From Salinisphaeraceae bacterium (lineage in GTDB: Bacteria; Pseudomonadota; Gammaproteobacteria; Nevskiales; Salinisphaeraceae): DNA of 47,576 bases. Location: the NCBI GenBank assembly GCA_002683405.1, contig NYTH01000024.1, positions 1-47,576 of the forward strand, in the 5' to 3' direction. Made by a program: the position numbers and the translations under genes. Positions 27,105-35,306 of this stretch are shown here, one piece after another; position 1 is the stretch's first letter, and every line of letters begins with the position of its first letter. The notes under the pieces are model-generated. The model was not told the DNA's origin and searched no databases. It saw only the letters and a list, made by a program, of their open reading frames with translations.

Positions 27105-27169
27105 GCAGGCCATCCATGGCCTGCAATATTGATCCGAAAAATTTTGTCTATTGAAGGCACGGATCAATA
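27105..27169. repeat. Two perfect hairpins after ppk2
   Basis: GCAGGCCAT/ATGGCCTGC (27105-27124) forms a nine-base stem with a two-base gap. TATTGATCCG/CGGATCAATA (27127-27136 and 27160-27169) forms a ten-base stem with a 23-base AT-rich loop. Both lie between ppk2 and its likely terminator; they may stabilise the mRNA end or be extragenic repeats. Confidence 0.5.
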
Positions 27170-27181
27170 CTGTCGGTCGGC

Positions 27182-28075
27182 TCACGAATCCGGCTGCAGA
27201 CCGTCGCGGATTGCCTGCTGCTGATCCTGAATGGCGGGGTCGGGCTGCGGGTAGCGCAGGTCAAGCGACTCCAGGGCGCGACGAATGATGTCGCCGACCC
27301 GCTCACGCATATAGGGCTTGTCGTCGGCCGGAATGGCGTACCAGGGGGCCCAGGGGCGAGAGGTCAGGCCGACTGCCTCCTCGTAGGCGTCCATGTACTG
27401 CGGCCAGAAGCCGCGCTCGCGCACGTCTCCCAGCGAGAATTTCCAACGCTTGTCGGGTTTTTCCAGACGGCGCAGGAAGCGCATTCGCTGGGTCTCGCGC
27501 GAGACGTTCAGCCAGAACTTGATGACAACGGTGCCGCTGACCGCCAGGTGCCGCTCGTGGGCGATGATCGCCTCGCGGCGCGCCTGCCAGAGCGCCGGTG
27601 GTCCGACGGGCAGGCGCTGCGCGTCGAGATACTCGGGATGCACCCGGGTGATCAGCATTTCCTCGTAGTAGCTGCGATTGAATATGCCGATGTGGCCCTT
27701 GCGGGGCAGGTGAGCCTGGGTGCGCCAGAGAAAATCGTGATCGCGCTCGCGCGACGACGGCTGCTTGAAGCTGTGCACGTGGCAGCCGACCGGATCGACC
27801 CCGCGCATGACCGAGCGAATGGTGGAGTCCTTGCCGGCTGCGTCCATGGCCTGAAAGATCAGCAGAACCGACCACCGGCCCGACGCGTGCAGGCGCCTTT
27901 GCAGATCGTCCAGCGCCTCGCGGGTCTCGGCCAGGGCGCTCTTGATCGCCTCCTTCTCCGGTGCGTCTCCGGGCGGTGCGGTCGGGTAATCGGCGCGGCT
28001 GAAGCTGCCGTCGAAAGGCACGCGGTAGGGGGACTCGGGGGCCTGAAACAGGGCGCTGTCTAGGGTGTCGGGCAT
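27182..28075 (-). CDS. ppk2: Polyphosphate kinase 2 family protein
   Basis: This 297-residue single-domain PPK2 has Walker A AMDAAGKDST, the GVDPVGCHVHSFKQP segment, Walker B FNRSYYEEML and the lid/base region (WLNVSRETQRMRFLRRLEKPDKRWKF in part). PPK2 enzymes move phosphate between polyphosphate and nucleotides; the GVDP-x-G and FKQP variants resemble the class that can phosphorylate AMP and ADP, but direction cannot be read off. The ATG at 28075 follows the PrpF-like gene by about 28 bases on the same strand. Confidence 0.9.
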   Translation of the reverse strand: MPDTLDSALFQAPESPYRVPFDGSFSRADYPTAPPGDAPEKEAIKSALAETREALDDLQRRLHASGRWSVLLIFQAMDAAGKDSTIRSVMRGVDPVGCHVHSFKQPSSRERDHDFLWRTQAHLPRKGHIGIFNRSYYEEMLITRVHPEYLDAQRLPVGPPALWQARREAIIAHERHLAVSGTVVIKFWLNVSRETQRMRFLRRLEKPDKRWKFSLGDVRERGFWPQYMDAYEEAVGLTSRPWAPWYAIPADDKPYMRERVGDIIRRALESLDLRYPQPDPAIQDQQQAIRDGLQPDS

Positions 28076-28102
28076 GGCGTGGAGTCTGCCCCGCGCAACG
28101 AT

Positions 28103-29236
28103 TCAGGGCAACAGGACTTCACCCTGCATGAGCCGACGCGCGCTGCGTTCCAGGCAGACCTCGGGTGCCTTCCAGACGCCCTGCTCCCGTGCCAGCGTGG
28201 CCGTCACCTGCATGACGCCGGAGGCATGACCGATTCTCATCGGTTTCGCGGCAATGCCGGGTATGGAAGACAGCACGCTGCCGGGCAGGGCCGCCGCCAC
28301 CGCCAGCGCGATGCCGCTGGTGCCGGGAAAGGCGTGATGGGCTCGCCCCATGGAGAGCGCCCGGGCGCATAGATCCACTTCGGTCTGTTCAAGCCGGCGT
28401 GTGTTGGCCAGTCGATGATCGCGCGCCGCGCCCACCCAGTGGATCTTGGGGGTGGCGGGTCGGTCGTCACGCGCGGCCCGAACCGAGGGAGCCAGGCCCA
28501 TGCGAACGGCCGCCACCGCGCGAATGTCGTCGAGCCGGGCCAGCAGGGCCGGCTGCCTGTCAATCTGAGCGGCGGTTTCCGTGCCGGTGAGCTGCAGGTC
28601 CTCGGCGCGAACAAACACAGCCGGGTTGCCGGCGTGTATGAGCGTGGCCTCGATCGCGTCCTCGGCCGTCGGCAGGCGATCGACCGGCTGGCCGGTCGGT
28701 AACACGCTGCCGTCTTCGCCGCCGCCCGCCTGCTCGAACCGAAGTCTGATTGCGGCCCCGGGAAAGGGTACGCCGTCCAGCCGGAAGTCGCCGATGACCC
28801 GCGCCCGGGCGCCGTCCACGGGCACGTCGGCCAGAATGCGCTTGCCGATATTGACCTGCCAGATGCGGACTTGCGTGCTGTTGCCCTGCGCGGGCACCAG
28901 ACCCTCGTCGATTGCGAACGGGCCCACGGCGGCTGTCAGGTTGCCGCAGTTACCCGAATAATCAATTGTGGCCGAAGAGATGGCCACGTGGCCGAACCAG
29001 TAGTCCACGTCACAGTCGTCACGCCTGCTGGGCGCAATAACCACCACCTTGCTGGTGGATGACGTGGCGCCGCCCAGGCCGTCAATCTGTTTTCCGTAGG
29101 GGTCAGGGCTGCCCAGCAGCCGCAGCAGCCAGCGCCTGCGTTCTGCCGGCTCGGCGGGGAGGTCCGCCTCGTGAAAGAACAAACCCTTGCTGGTACCGCC
29201 GCGCATCCACACCGCGGGCACGGCGGTCTGGGTCAC
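28103..29236 (-). CDS. PrpF-family isomerase
   Basis: The 377-residue protein has two diaminopimelate-epimerase-like halves typical of PrpF: WMRGGTSKGLFFH, GGATSSTSKVVVI, YSGNCGNLTAAVGPFAI (Cys active-site region) and, late, FPGTSGIALAVAA. PrpF isomerises aconitate/methylaconitate in the 2-methylcitrate cycle, and relatives isomerise 4-oxalomesaconate. No prpC, prpB or acnD is adjacent, so the substrate is open. The GTG at 29236 overlaps the stop of the DUF2237 gene (GTGA), giving the correct N-terminus; the longer frame to 29374 is a shadow of DUF2237. Confidence 0.82.
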   Translation of the reverse strand: MTQTAVPAVWMRGGTSKGLFFHEADLPAEPAERRRWLLRLLGSPDPYGKQIDGLGGATSSTSKVVVIAPSRRDDCDVDYWFGHVAISSATIDYSGNCGNLTAAVGPFAIDEGLVPAQGNSTQVRIWQVNIGKRILADVPVDGARARVIGDFRLDGVPFPGAAIRLRFEQAGGGEDGSVLPTGQPVDRLPTAEDAIEATLIHAGNPAVFVRAEDLQLTGTETAAQIDRQPALLARLDDIRAVAAVRMGLAPSVRAARDDRPATPKIHWVGAARDHRLANTRRLEQTEVDLCARALSMGRAHHAFPGTSGIALAVAAALPGSVLSSIPGIAAKPMRIGHASGVMQVTATLAREQGVWKAPEVCLERSARRLMQGEVLLP

Positions 29237-29625
29237 GACAGGTCCAGTGCGTGCGCCTTGAGATCCTTGAGGTCGACGACGTCCAGCGCACCGATATGGG
29301 TGGCGCCGAGCATGATGCGTGGCGCAACGCCGGCTTCCAGTGCCTGCTGCCAGCGTCCTGCGCACAGGCACCACTGATCACCGGGCTTGAGCCCCGGAAA
29401 ATTGAATTCGGGGTGCGGCGTGGACAGATCGTTGCCCTGCTGGCGGGGATAGTCCAGAAACGCCCTGGTCATCACGGCGCACACCGTATGGCGGCCGATA
29501 TCATCGTCGCCGGTGTTGCAGCAGCCGTCACGATAGAATCCCGTCATGGGCGTTTCGGAGCAGCTCTTGAGCGGCTCGCCCAAGACATTTCGCCCGGGTT
29601 TGAGAATTGGCTCAGTGATTGCCAT
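29233..29625 (-). CDS. DUF2237 protein
   Basis: This 130-residue protein shows the DUF2237 signature: GFYRDGCCNTG, HTVCAVMTRAFLDY, GNDLSTPHPEFNFPGL and GDQWCLCAGRW. The conserved Cys residues may bind metal; the function is unknown. AGGAAG lies seven bases before the ATG at 29625. The following PrpF-like gene overlaps its stop, so both are made from one mRNA. Confidence 0.85.
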   Translation of the reverse strand: MAITEPILKPGRNVLGEPLKSCSETPMTGFYRDGCCNTGDDDIGRHTVCAVMTRAFLDYPRQQGNDLSTPHPEFNFPGLKPGDQWCLCAGRWQQALEAGVAPRIMLGATHIGALDVVDLKDLKAHALDLS

Positions 29626-30143
29626 GGATTGCTTCCTGCCGCGAAGGCGACGTCGGGGGCGTGTATTCATCCAGTCATACTGGCGTATTAGAGCGGCGGG
29701 TGATGTACGCAAAACTGCTTAGAAAACGGCGATCTACGTAGTGCTCGCGGCCGTCGGCGTTGACCCAGAAGCCCCGGACGGCCGTCCCGCTCTCGCCCGT
29801 GCGATGCGGTCTGCAGGATCAGGCCCGACATTTGCCACGCAGCTTTCTCTGCGCTGAACGACTCCATGATGACAGCCGTATTGCAGTTTGAAAGCGCGGC
29901 GGTGCGTGCCGCACCGTGATGAGCACGTACCGAACGGCATAACTTCGCAGGAATCAGCGCTGTGCGTCGGTTATCGAGGCAAGCGGTTTTTTGGAAAAGC
30001 CACGCTGCCGAGCGGTCCCGCAGTCATGATTGCGCCATTTCTGCCCGCTGCCCGACCAGGCCGGGTTGTGATCAAATGGGGGTTCGGCCGGTCCAATGGA
30101 GGGTGTCGACTATACGATCCCCGAGAACAGCTGGAGAGCAGAC
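29626..30143. other. Intergenic region with a possible gene remnant
   Basis: No complete gene is convincing here. On the minus strand, about 29675-29800, one frame reads GFWVNADGREHYVDRRFL and continues to a TGA, with no start codon and a stop only a few codons upstream. It looks like the end of a decayed coding sequence, but this is weak. The right part presumably contains the msrB promoter; I see no clear hexamer pair. Confidence 0.3.
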
Positions 30144-30653
30144 ATGATGAAACGTCGTCAATTTCTTCTGGGCGCGGGCGCCCTGTCGGCCGCTGCGCTG
30201 ACGGCCCGGCTGGCGACGGCGGACAGCCCGCCCAAGCCGGCGGGCACGGCCGCCTCAAGCGATATCGAGCCGCTTGATCTATCGGAATCACAATGGCGCG
30301 AGCGTCTGTCCGACAAGGCGTTTTACGTACTCCGCGAGGAGGGCACCGAACGGCCGCATTCCAGCCCGCTCAATGCCGAGAAGCGAGCCGGCGAATACGT
30401 CTGCGCCGGATGCGAACTGCCCCTGTTCAAAAGCGAATGGAAATACGAATCCGGCACCGGCTGGCCGAGTTTCTACACCGCCATGGATGGACACGTGGGC
30501 ACCAAGCGTGACTTCAAGATGCTGCTGCCCCGCACTGAATACCATTGTCTGCGCTGCGGCGGCCATCAAGGCCACGTGTTCGACGACGGGCCCGATCCGA
30601 CCGGCCAGCGCTGGTGCAACAACGGCGTGGCGTTGAAGTTCGTGGCGGCCTGA
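30144..30653 (+). CDS. msrB: Peptide-methionine (R)-S-oxide reductase MsrB, exported
   Basis: The 169-residue protein has a Tat-like signal (KRRQFLLGAGALSAAALTA), then a full MsrB domain: zinc pairs CAGC and CLRC, substrate-binding GTGWPSF, GGHQGHVFDDGP and the catalytic Cys in RWCNNGVALKF. It reduces methionine-R-sulfoxide in proteins; the signal places it in the periplasm. GGAGAGCAG lies just before two adjacent ATG codons (30144, 30147). No msrA is in the window. Confidence 0.92.
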   Translation: MMKRRQFLLGAGALSAAALTARLATADSPPKPAGTAASSDIEPLDLSESQWRERLSDKAFYVLREEGTERPHSSPLNAEKRAGEYVCAGCELPLFKSEWKYESGTGWPSFYTAMDGHVGTKRDFKMLLPRTEYHCLRCGGHQGHVFDDGPDPTGQRWCNNGVALKFVAA

Positions 30654-30654
30654 T

Positions 30655-30677
30655 GGCGGCGCGCGTCAGGCGCCGCC
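30655..30677. terminator. GC hairpin between convergent msrB and 30666 genes
   Basis: GGCGGCGC and GCGCCGCC form a perfect eight-base stem with a seven-base loop overlapping the end of the minus-strand gene. No T-tract follows on either strand, so it is at best a weak bidirectional terminator. Confidence 0.3.
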
Positions 30678-31439
30678 GCAGTTCGTGCTGACCCGATCCG
30701 CTTCGGCCGGCTTTTCGCTGTAGTAGCTGACCCGCACGGGGTAAGGGTCGCCACTGGCGTCGTGCATGTTGCCCAGACCCCGGTATTCCTTCAGCTCACG
30801 CGTTTGCTCGTGGTAGGCCAGCACCAGCGAATCGACCAGGAAGCTCACCAGAAACATGTCGAGTTCGGTTTCGAAGCGCACCGTCGGCCGGCCCTCGAAG
30901 CGGCCGTCATCAATCCGTCTGGACTTCATCTTGATGACCGATTGCCGCCCGGCGACCGCGAATCGGAATTTCACCGTGTCGCCCTGCATCAGCGAGTCGA
31001 ACCGGCTCACCACGAACGGGTGAAAGCCGGAATCGGCGGCCATGCGGTCGTTCGGCTCGAAGTCTTCCGTCTCCAGCGCGGCATCCTCGCCCTCGCGACG
31101 CAGCATCTGCCATTGGCCGTCTTCGCGCCGGATGCCTTCCATGTATCCGCTGCCGGGCATGTTCATCTGGTAGAGCGGCACAAAGGGGTTGGCCGAAAAG
31201 TCGAGCGTCTTGCGGGCGATGATCTCGCCGGCCGGGCTGCGATAGGTCACTTTCCAGCTTTCGGTTTCGCCGTCTATGATCGACTGCTCGTGGTGCTCGC
31301 TGTAGGCGTACTCGCCATCTTCGAGATGATAGGCGTAGCCGGTGAAGCACTGCGTCTCGGCGGCCCGGGCCGGGCCGGTCGATGTGAAGCCCAGCGCTAC
31401 AAGCGCAGGCAGGCAGAAAAGCAGGGGCCTTGTGTTCAT
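30666..31439 (-). CDS. Secreted protein of unknown function
   Basis: This 257-residue protein has a Sec signal peptide (LLFCLPALVALGFTSTGPARA). The mature part is beta-rich with conserved-looking segments (CFTGYAYHLEDGEYAYSEH, GFHPFVVSRFD, RVSYYSEKP). I do not recognise the family. Its ATG overlaps the stop of the MBL-fold gene (ATGA), and both follow the CFA-like methyltransferase, so a lipid- or envelope-related role is plausible by context only. Confidence 0.7.
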   Translation of the reverse strand: MNTRPLLFCLPALVALGFTSTGPARAAETQCFTGYAYHLEDGEYAYSEHHEQSIIDGETESWKVTYRSPAGEIIARKTLDFSANPFVPLYQMNMPGSGYMEGIRREDGQWQMLRREGEDAALETEDFEPNDRMAADSGFHPFVVSRFDSLMQGDTVKFRFAVAGRQSVIKMKSRRIDDGRFEGRPTVRFETELDMFLVSFLVDSLVLAYHEQTRELKEYRGLGNMHDASGDPYPVRVSYYSEKPAEADRVSTNCGGA

Positions 31440-32491
31440 GGGGACGAATCCTTCTGTAACTGACGTTCGAAAACCGTGGCCTGGCCGTATTCTGCCGCCC
31501 GGAACCGTTCCGGCGGCAGGTTGGCCGCTTCCAGAGCCTCGGCCAGGTCCGCCGGCGGCTGGGACTGACCCACGTCGGACAGCTCGAACGTGCCGTAGTG
31601 GATGCCGATGCTGTGCTGCGCCTGCAGAACCTGATGGGCCCGTACGGCCTCGGCCGGGTTGATATGTTGGACGCCAACCAGCCAGCGGGGTTCATAGGCC
31701 CCGATCGGCAGCAGCGCCAGACGCACGGGGCCGAACTGGTCCCGGGTCTGCTGGAAGTGATCACCGTAGCCGGTATCGCCCCCGAAATAGACCGGGCCCT
31801 GATCAGTCTCGACCAGGTAGGCCAGCCACAGGCTCGCGTTGCGGTCCAGGGTGCCGAACCGACCTGACCAGTGCACGCAGCGCTGGCCCCACACCCGACG
31901 TCCGTTGGGCAGTTCGGCCGACTGCCCCCAGTCGAGCTCGTGTATGCGCTGGCTGTTCAGTTTGCGCAGCAGCTGCGCGTCGCCCAGCGGCACGAAGATG
32001 AGCGGATCATCCCGATCGACCAGTCTGCGCAGGGTTGGCAGGTCCATGTGGTCGTAATGGTTGTGGCTGATCAGCACCGCGTCGATTGGCGGCAGATCCT
32101 CGAAGCGGATGCCGGGCGGCCGGTAACGCGCCGGGCCGGCCCAGCCCAGCGGGCTGGCGCGTTTGGACCAGATCGGGTCGGTCAGCAGATTCAGGCCATC
32201 CGCCTGAATCAGGACGCTGGCATGGTTGATGGGCGTGACGACCAGCTCGCCCGCGCCCGCCCGCCGAATCGGCGGCGGGCCGGGCTGGGCTTCCAGCGCC
32301 TGCCAGTCGCCCGGGTCGCGCGCCATCAGGTAGCGCAGGACGTCCGTCAGACCCTTGTCGAAGCTGACCCCGGGATTGTGAAAGCGTCGGCCGTCAAAAT
32401 GGTCGCTTTCCGGCCCGGTCCAGCGGGGGCCGCCGCAGCCGCCGAGCATGAGGCTCAGCGCGGCGAGAAGAGATAGTGGCCCACGCCCCAT
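31436..32491 (-). CDS. MBL-fold hydrolase, NAPE-PLD-like lipoprotein
   Basis: The 351-residue protein has a lipoprotein-like signal (LLAALSLMLGGCG) and a metallo-beta-lactamase domain: NHASVLIQADGLNLLTDPIW, metal ligands in ISHNHYDHMD, GGDTGYGDHF and a late HYGTFELSD. This is the UlaG/NAPE-PLD-like group, some members of which hydrolyse N-acyl phosphatidylethanolamine. The ATG at 32491 lies within the end of the CFA-like gene (37-base overlap); the longer frame is a shadow. Confidence 0.82.
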   Translation of the reverse strand: MGRGPLSLLAALSLMLGGCGGPRWTGPESDHFDGRRFHNPGVSFDKGLTDVLRYLMARDPGDWQALEAQPGPPPIRRAGAGELVVTPINHASVLIQADGLNLLTDPIWSKRASPLGWAGPARYRPPGIRFEDLPPIDAVLISHNHYDHMDLPTLRRLVDRDDPLIFVPLGDAQLLRKLNSQRIHELDWGQSAELPNGRRVWGQRCVHWSGRFGTLDRNASLWLAYLVETDQGPVYFGGDTGYGDHFQQTRDQFGPVRLALLPIGAYEPRWLVGVQHINPAEAVRAHQVLQAQHSIGIHYGTFELSDVGQSQPPADLAEALEAANLPPERFRAAEYGQATVFERQLQKDSSP

Positions 32492-33489
32492 TCGTTGCCC
32501 TTGTCGTAGCCGAACAGTTCTGCCACGGCCATGAAGAACATGCGCCAGCGCTGAATCCACCGGTCCGCGTCGTCTTCGCCGTAAGCCTTGGCAAACAGCT
32601 CCCGAACCGCGCCCTTCTGCTTGTCCATATTGCGCAGCCACGCGTTTGAAGTGGCCTCGTAATGGCGGCCGGAAACCCACCAGTGATCCTCCACGAGCAT
32701 GTCGTCGATGAAGTTCAGCAGCATGTGCTCGCTGGGCATGACGCCGCCGGTGAAGAAATGCCGGGCCATCCAGTCACTCGCGCCTTCGTCGAGGAACGGG
32801 TAGGCCAGTACCTTGTGGCAGAAGATGTGGACAAACAGGAAGCCGTCGTAGTTGAGCCAGCCGCGGATGCGGTGCAGCAACTCCTGGTAGTTGCGCATGT
32901 GCTCGAACATCTCGACCGAGAGAATGCGGTCGAAGCGCTCGCCCGGGTTGAATTCGTTAATGTCGGCCGTGATGACCTTGACGTTCTTGATGTCGCGTTC
33001 GCGGATTCTCGCGTCGATGAAGTTTTTCTGCTGGCTCGAGTTCGACACGGCCGTGATCTGCGCCTTGGGCAGCTGTTCGGCCAGCCACAGCGAGAGCGAT
33101 CCCCAGCCGCAGCCCAGGTCCAGGATTTTCTGGCCGTCCTCCACCCGGGCCCGCTGCGCCGTCAGCGCGAGCATGGCGTCCTCGGCGCCGGGGAGGTCCC
33201 GTACGCCCGAGCCGAACAGGCAGCCGCTGTATTTCAGCCGTGGGCCGAGGACCAGGCGGAAGAACTCGGGCGGCACCTCGTAATGCTGGGCATTGGCGTC
33301 GTCGGTATGCTCGGCGATGGGTCCCTTGGAGGCGCGCTGCAGGAATACGCGCATGGCCTCGCTGCGGCGTTCGCCATCCAGCGCCTCTGGCGTTCGCAGC
33401 CGCGTGCCGATCAGCTGTCGCATGCCGCGGCGCGCCAGCGCATCGGGCACCAGCCCGCGCTCACAGAGTTCTATAGAAAAACTGTCCAT
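32455..33489 (-). CDS. CFA-type SAM-dependent methyltransferase
   Basis: This 344-residue protein belongs to the cyclopropane-fatty-acid synthase family (COG2230): HYEVPPEFFRLVLG, KYSGCLF, SAM loop ILDLGCGWGSLSLWL, ITAVSNSSQQK, RILSVEMFEHMRNY and HIFCHKVLAYPF. It lacks the long N-terminal domain of E. coli Cfa and resembles the shorter group that includes N-methyltransferases of the coclaurine type, so the acceptor is uncertain. It is the first gene of a three-gene minus-strand run. Confidence 0.82.
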   Translation of the reverse strand: MDSFSIELCERGLVPDALARRGMRQLIGTRLRTPEALDGERRSEAMRVFLQRASKGPIAEHTDDANAQHYEVPPEFFRLVLGPRLKYSGCLFGSGVRDLPGAEDAMLALTAQRARVEDGQKILDLGCGWGSLSLWLAEQLPKAQITAVSNSSQQKNFIDARIRERDIKNVKVITADINEFNPGERFDRILSVEMFEHMRNYQELLHRIRGWLNYDGFLFVHIFCHKVLAYPFLDEGASDWMARHFFTGGVMPSEHMLLNFIDDMLVEDHWWVSGRHYEATSNAWLRNMDKQKGAVRELFAKAYGEDDADRWIQRWRMFFMAVAELFGYDKGNEWGVGHYLFSPR

Positions 33490-33811
33490 GATCGTCCGAT
33501 GAAATAAATGAAAGCCGGTCAGGCCGGCCGATCTTCCCGGCCACGTGCATCATCAGGCACCGTTCTCGGGAAATCCAGTAATTGCCGCCGGCGCCCGTAG
33601 CGCTCTTCAGGGGTGGTGCGCCTTGCAAGTAGCTGGTTTTGCTGAACATAATGGCAGGGCTGCCTGCGGGCTGGCGGTGTCGCCCGAGCCGCGATAGCGC
33701 TCACTGCGTCCCGGTTGTCCGCAGACGAATGAGCGGCGGCCGCCCGCGCATGGCCCGTCAGGTCCGCCGCTATTGCGGCCCATCACTTCAAATTGGAGCT
33801 TCGGATTGACT
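33490..33811. other. Divergent intergenic region
   Basis: The 322 bases separate the CFA-like operon (minus) from a small lipoprotein gene (plus) and must hold both promoters. I see a short GCCGG hairpin near 33515-33535 and no convincing gene, repeat or consensus promoter. Confidence 0.4.
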
Positions 33812-34183
33812 ATGACCATTTCCCCGCGCCTGCTCGTACTGTCCGCCTGCGTGGCGCTGGGTGCCTGCAGCACGCAGCCCCGAACCTATCTGTTGCCGGA
33901 GAGCAGCATCGCCGCGGCGAATGCGGATCAGACCATCGACAAGGGTGAAGACCTGATCGAGCAGGGCAATGACCAGATAGAGCGCGGCGAAGACCTGCTG
34001 AAGCAGGCCCGGCGGCTTGAGAAAGAAGGCGAGCAGCTGATCAAGCAGGGCAAGCAGACGCGCGCCGGCGGCAAGGCGCTGATCAAGCAGGGTGAGCAAC
34101 AGGCCCGGTCGGTCGATCTGCTCGAGGAAGCCGAGGACAAGCGCCGTCGAGGCGAGGCCTTGCGGCGCGAGTCCGGCGGCTAG
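33812..34183 (+). CDS. Small coiled-coil lipoprotein
   Basis: This 123-residue lipoprotein has signal LLVLSACVALGAC (lipobox Cys19). The mature part is one long charged helix built of imperfect 11- to 14-residue repeats with the pattern (K/E)-x-G-(E/K)-x-L-I-x-Q-G (KGEDLIEQG, RGEDLLKQA, EGEQLIKQG, GGKALIKQG). The function is unknown; the shape suggests a periplasmic spacer. Its stop TAG lies in the CTAG at the left border of the palindromic element, so the protein end is retained after insertion. The nearest ribosome site (GGAG) is about 15 bases upstream. Confidence 0.65.
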   Translation: MTISPRLLVLSACVALGACSTQPRTYLLPESSIAAANADQTIDKGEDLIEQGNDQIERGEDLLKQARRLEKEGEQLIKQGKQTRAGGKALIKQGEQQARSVDLLEEAEDKRRRGEALRRESGG

Positions 34184-34344
34184 TGTAGTGCGCCACACTG
34201 TCTGGCCCTTATACCGGCCCCATTTTCCGCCATGCGGCGTTGCAGCTCCTCGCCATAGCTACCGCTATGACTCGTCGGCGCGCCTTGCCTGACGAAAAAT
34301 GGAACTCGGTCTAATGTGCCTTCAAATGTGACGCACTACACTAG
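34180..34344. mobile_element. MITE-like palindromic element, copy 1, with CTAG duplications
   Basis: A 157-base element (34184-34340) is bounded by CTAG at 34180-34183 and 34341-34344. Its ends TGTAGTGCGCCACA and the reverse complement TGTAGTGCGTCACA are terminal inverted repeats with one mismatch. The inside is an imperfect palindrome centred on CATAGC/GCTATG, so a single strand could fold into one long hairpin. It has no coding capacity. Both flanking convergent genes end in TAG inside the bordering CTAG. A second copy of identical length is at 39658-39822 with seven differences. Confidence 0.85.
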
Positions 34345-35120
34345 CGTTTCGGGGGCAGCGGGATGAACGCGCTGGTGCGGCGAATGTATTCGTCGTAGCC
34401 CTCGCGGCGGGACTTGCCGCCTTCTCCCTCGATGGTGGGAATACCCGAGACCTTCAGCAGCAGCAGCGCCATGATCACCGGGCTGGCCAGCGTGGCCCAC
34501 CAGAACTCGGCGCCGATAGCCAGGAGGACGTAGGCGACCCAGTGCAGCGACTCGAAGAAGTAGTTGGGATGTCTTGAATACCGCCAGAGGCCCTCGGCGC
34601 AGACCTTGCCGCGGTTGGCGGGGTTCTGCTTGAAGCGGTGCAGCTGGCGATCGGCCAGCGCCTCGCCGCCCACCGAGACCACCCACAGGACGACGGCCGC
34701 CACGATCCAGCCGGTGGCGGGCAGGCCGTCGCGCCACGCGAGCACCAGATAGGGCGCCGACAAAACCCAGGCCACCACGGCCTGGAACCAGAAGAACAGC
34801 AGCATGTAGGTATCGGCGCGCTCGCCCCAGGATTCGCGCGCCGCTGCGTACCGCGAATCTTCCGGCGCGCCGCGCATGCGGATGGCCAGATACAGTGCCA
34901 GGCGGGCTGACCACAGGCCTGCCAGCACGGCCAGCAACATTCGAAGCTCGGCCGGCGCGGGCCCCAGCGCTGCGTAGAGCAGGGCGAGCAGGCCGAGGCT
35001 GGCGGACCATACGGCATCCACCAGACCGGCGTTGCGCGTCTTCAGCTGAATCAGCCACACCAGGGTCAGAAGAACGAAGGTAAGCACCAGGCCCGACAGG
35101 GCTGCATTGATTGCGGACAT
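34341..35120 (-). CDS. DUF1295 (steroid 5-alpha-reductase-like) membrane protein
   Basis: The 259-residue protein has about six membrane helices and the DUF1295 signature near the C-terminus (CAEGLWRYSRHPNYFFES, then EGYDEYIRRTSAFIP). The fold is shared with isoprenylcysteine methyltransferases and steroid reductases; the substrate is unknown. The ATG at 35120 gives the expected start. The stop TAG is formed by the CTAG at the right border of the palindromic element. Confidence 0.85.
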   Translation of the reverse strand: MSAINAALSGLVLTFVLLTLVWLIQLKTRNAGLVDAVWSASLGLLALLYAALGPAPAELRMLLAVLAGLWSARLALYLAIRMRGAPEDSRYAAARESWGERADTYMLLFFWFQAVVAWVLSAPYLVLAWRDGLPATGWIVAAVVLWVVSVGGEALADRQLHRFKQNPANRGKVCAEGLWRYSRHPNYFFESLHWVAYVLLAIGAEFWWATLASPVIMALLLLKVSGIPTIEGEGGKSRREGYDEYIRRTSAFIPLPPKR

Positions 35121-35306
35121 GCGGTTTGCCGTGAAAACTGTCTCGACGCATTTTCGCACGCATCCACAGCGGCTGCCGAGCTGCAGAATCCCCCGATGCT
35201 GCCTGCAGTAAGGTATGTTGCGGCTGCTGCGGCCTTTTGCGCAGCCGATACAGAAACAGCGGGCCAGGGATGCGGCGCCGCAAGCGGGAATCGGGCTGGA
35301 CAGCTT

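Noticed and set aside
31436-32680. Longer form of the MBL-fold protein starting at 32680
   Set aside because: The extra N-terminus overlaps the end of the methyltransferase gene and hides a clear lipoprotein-type signal at 32491.
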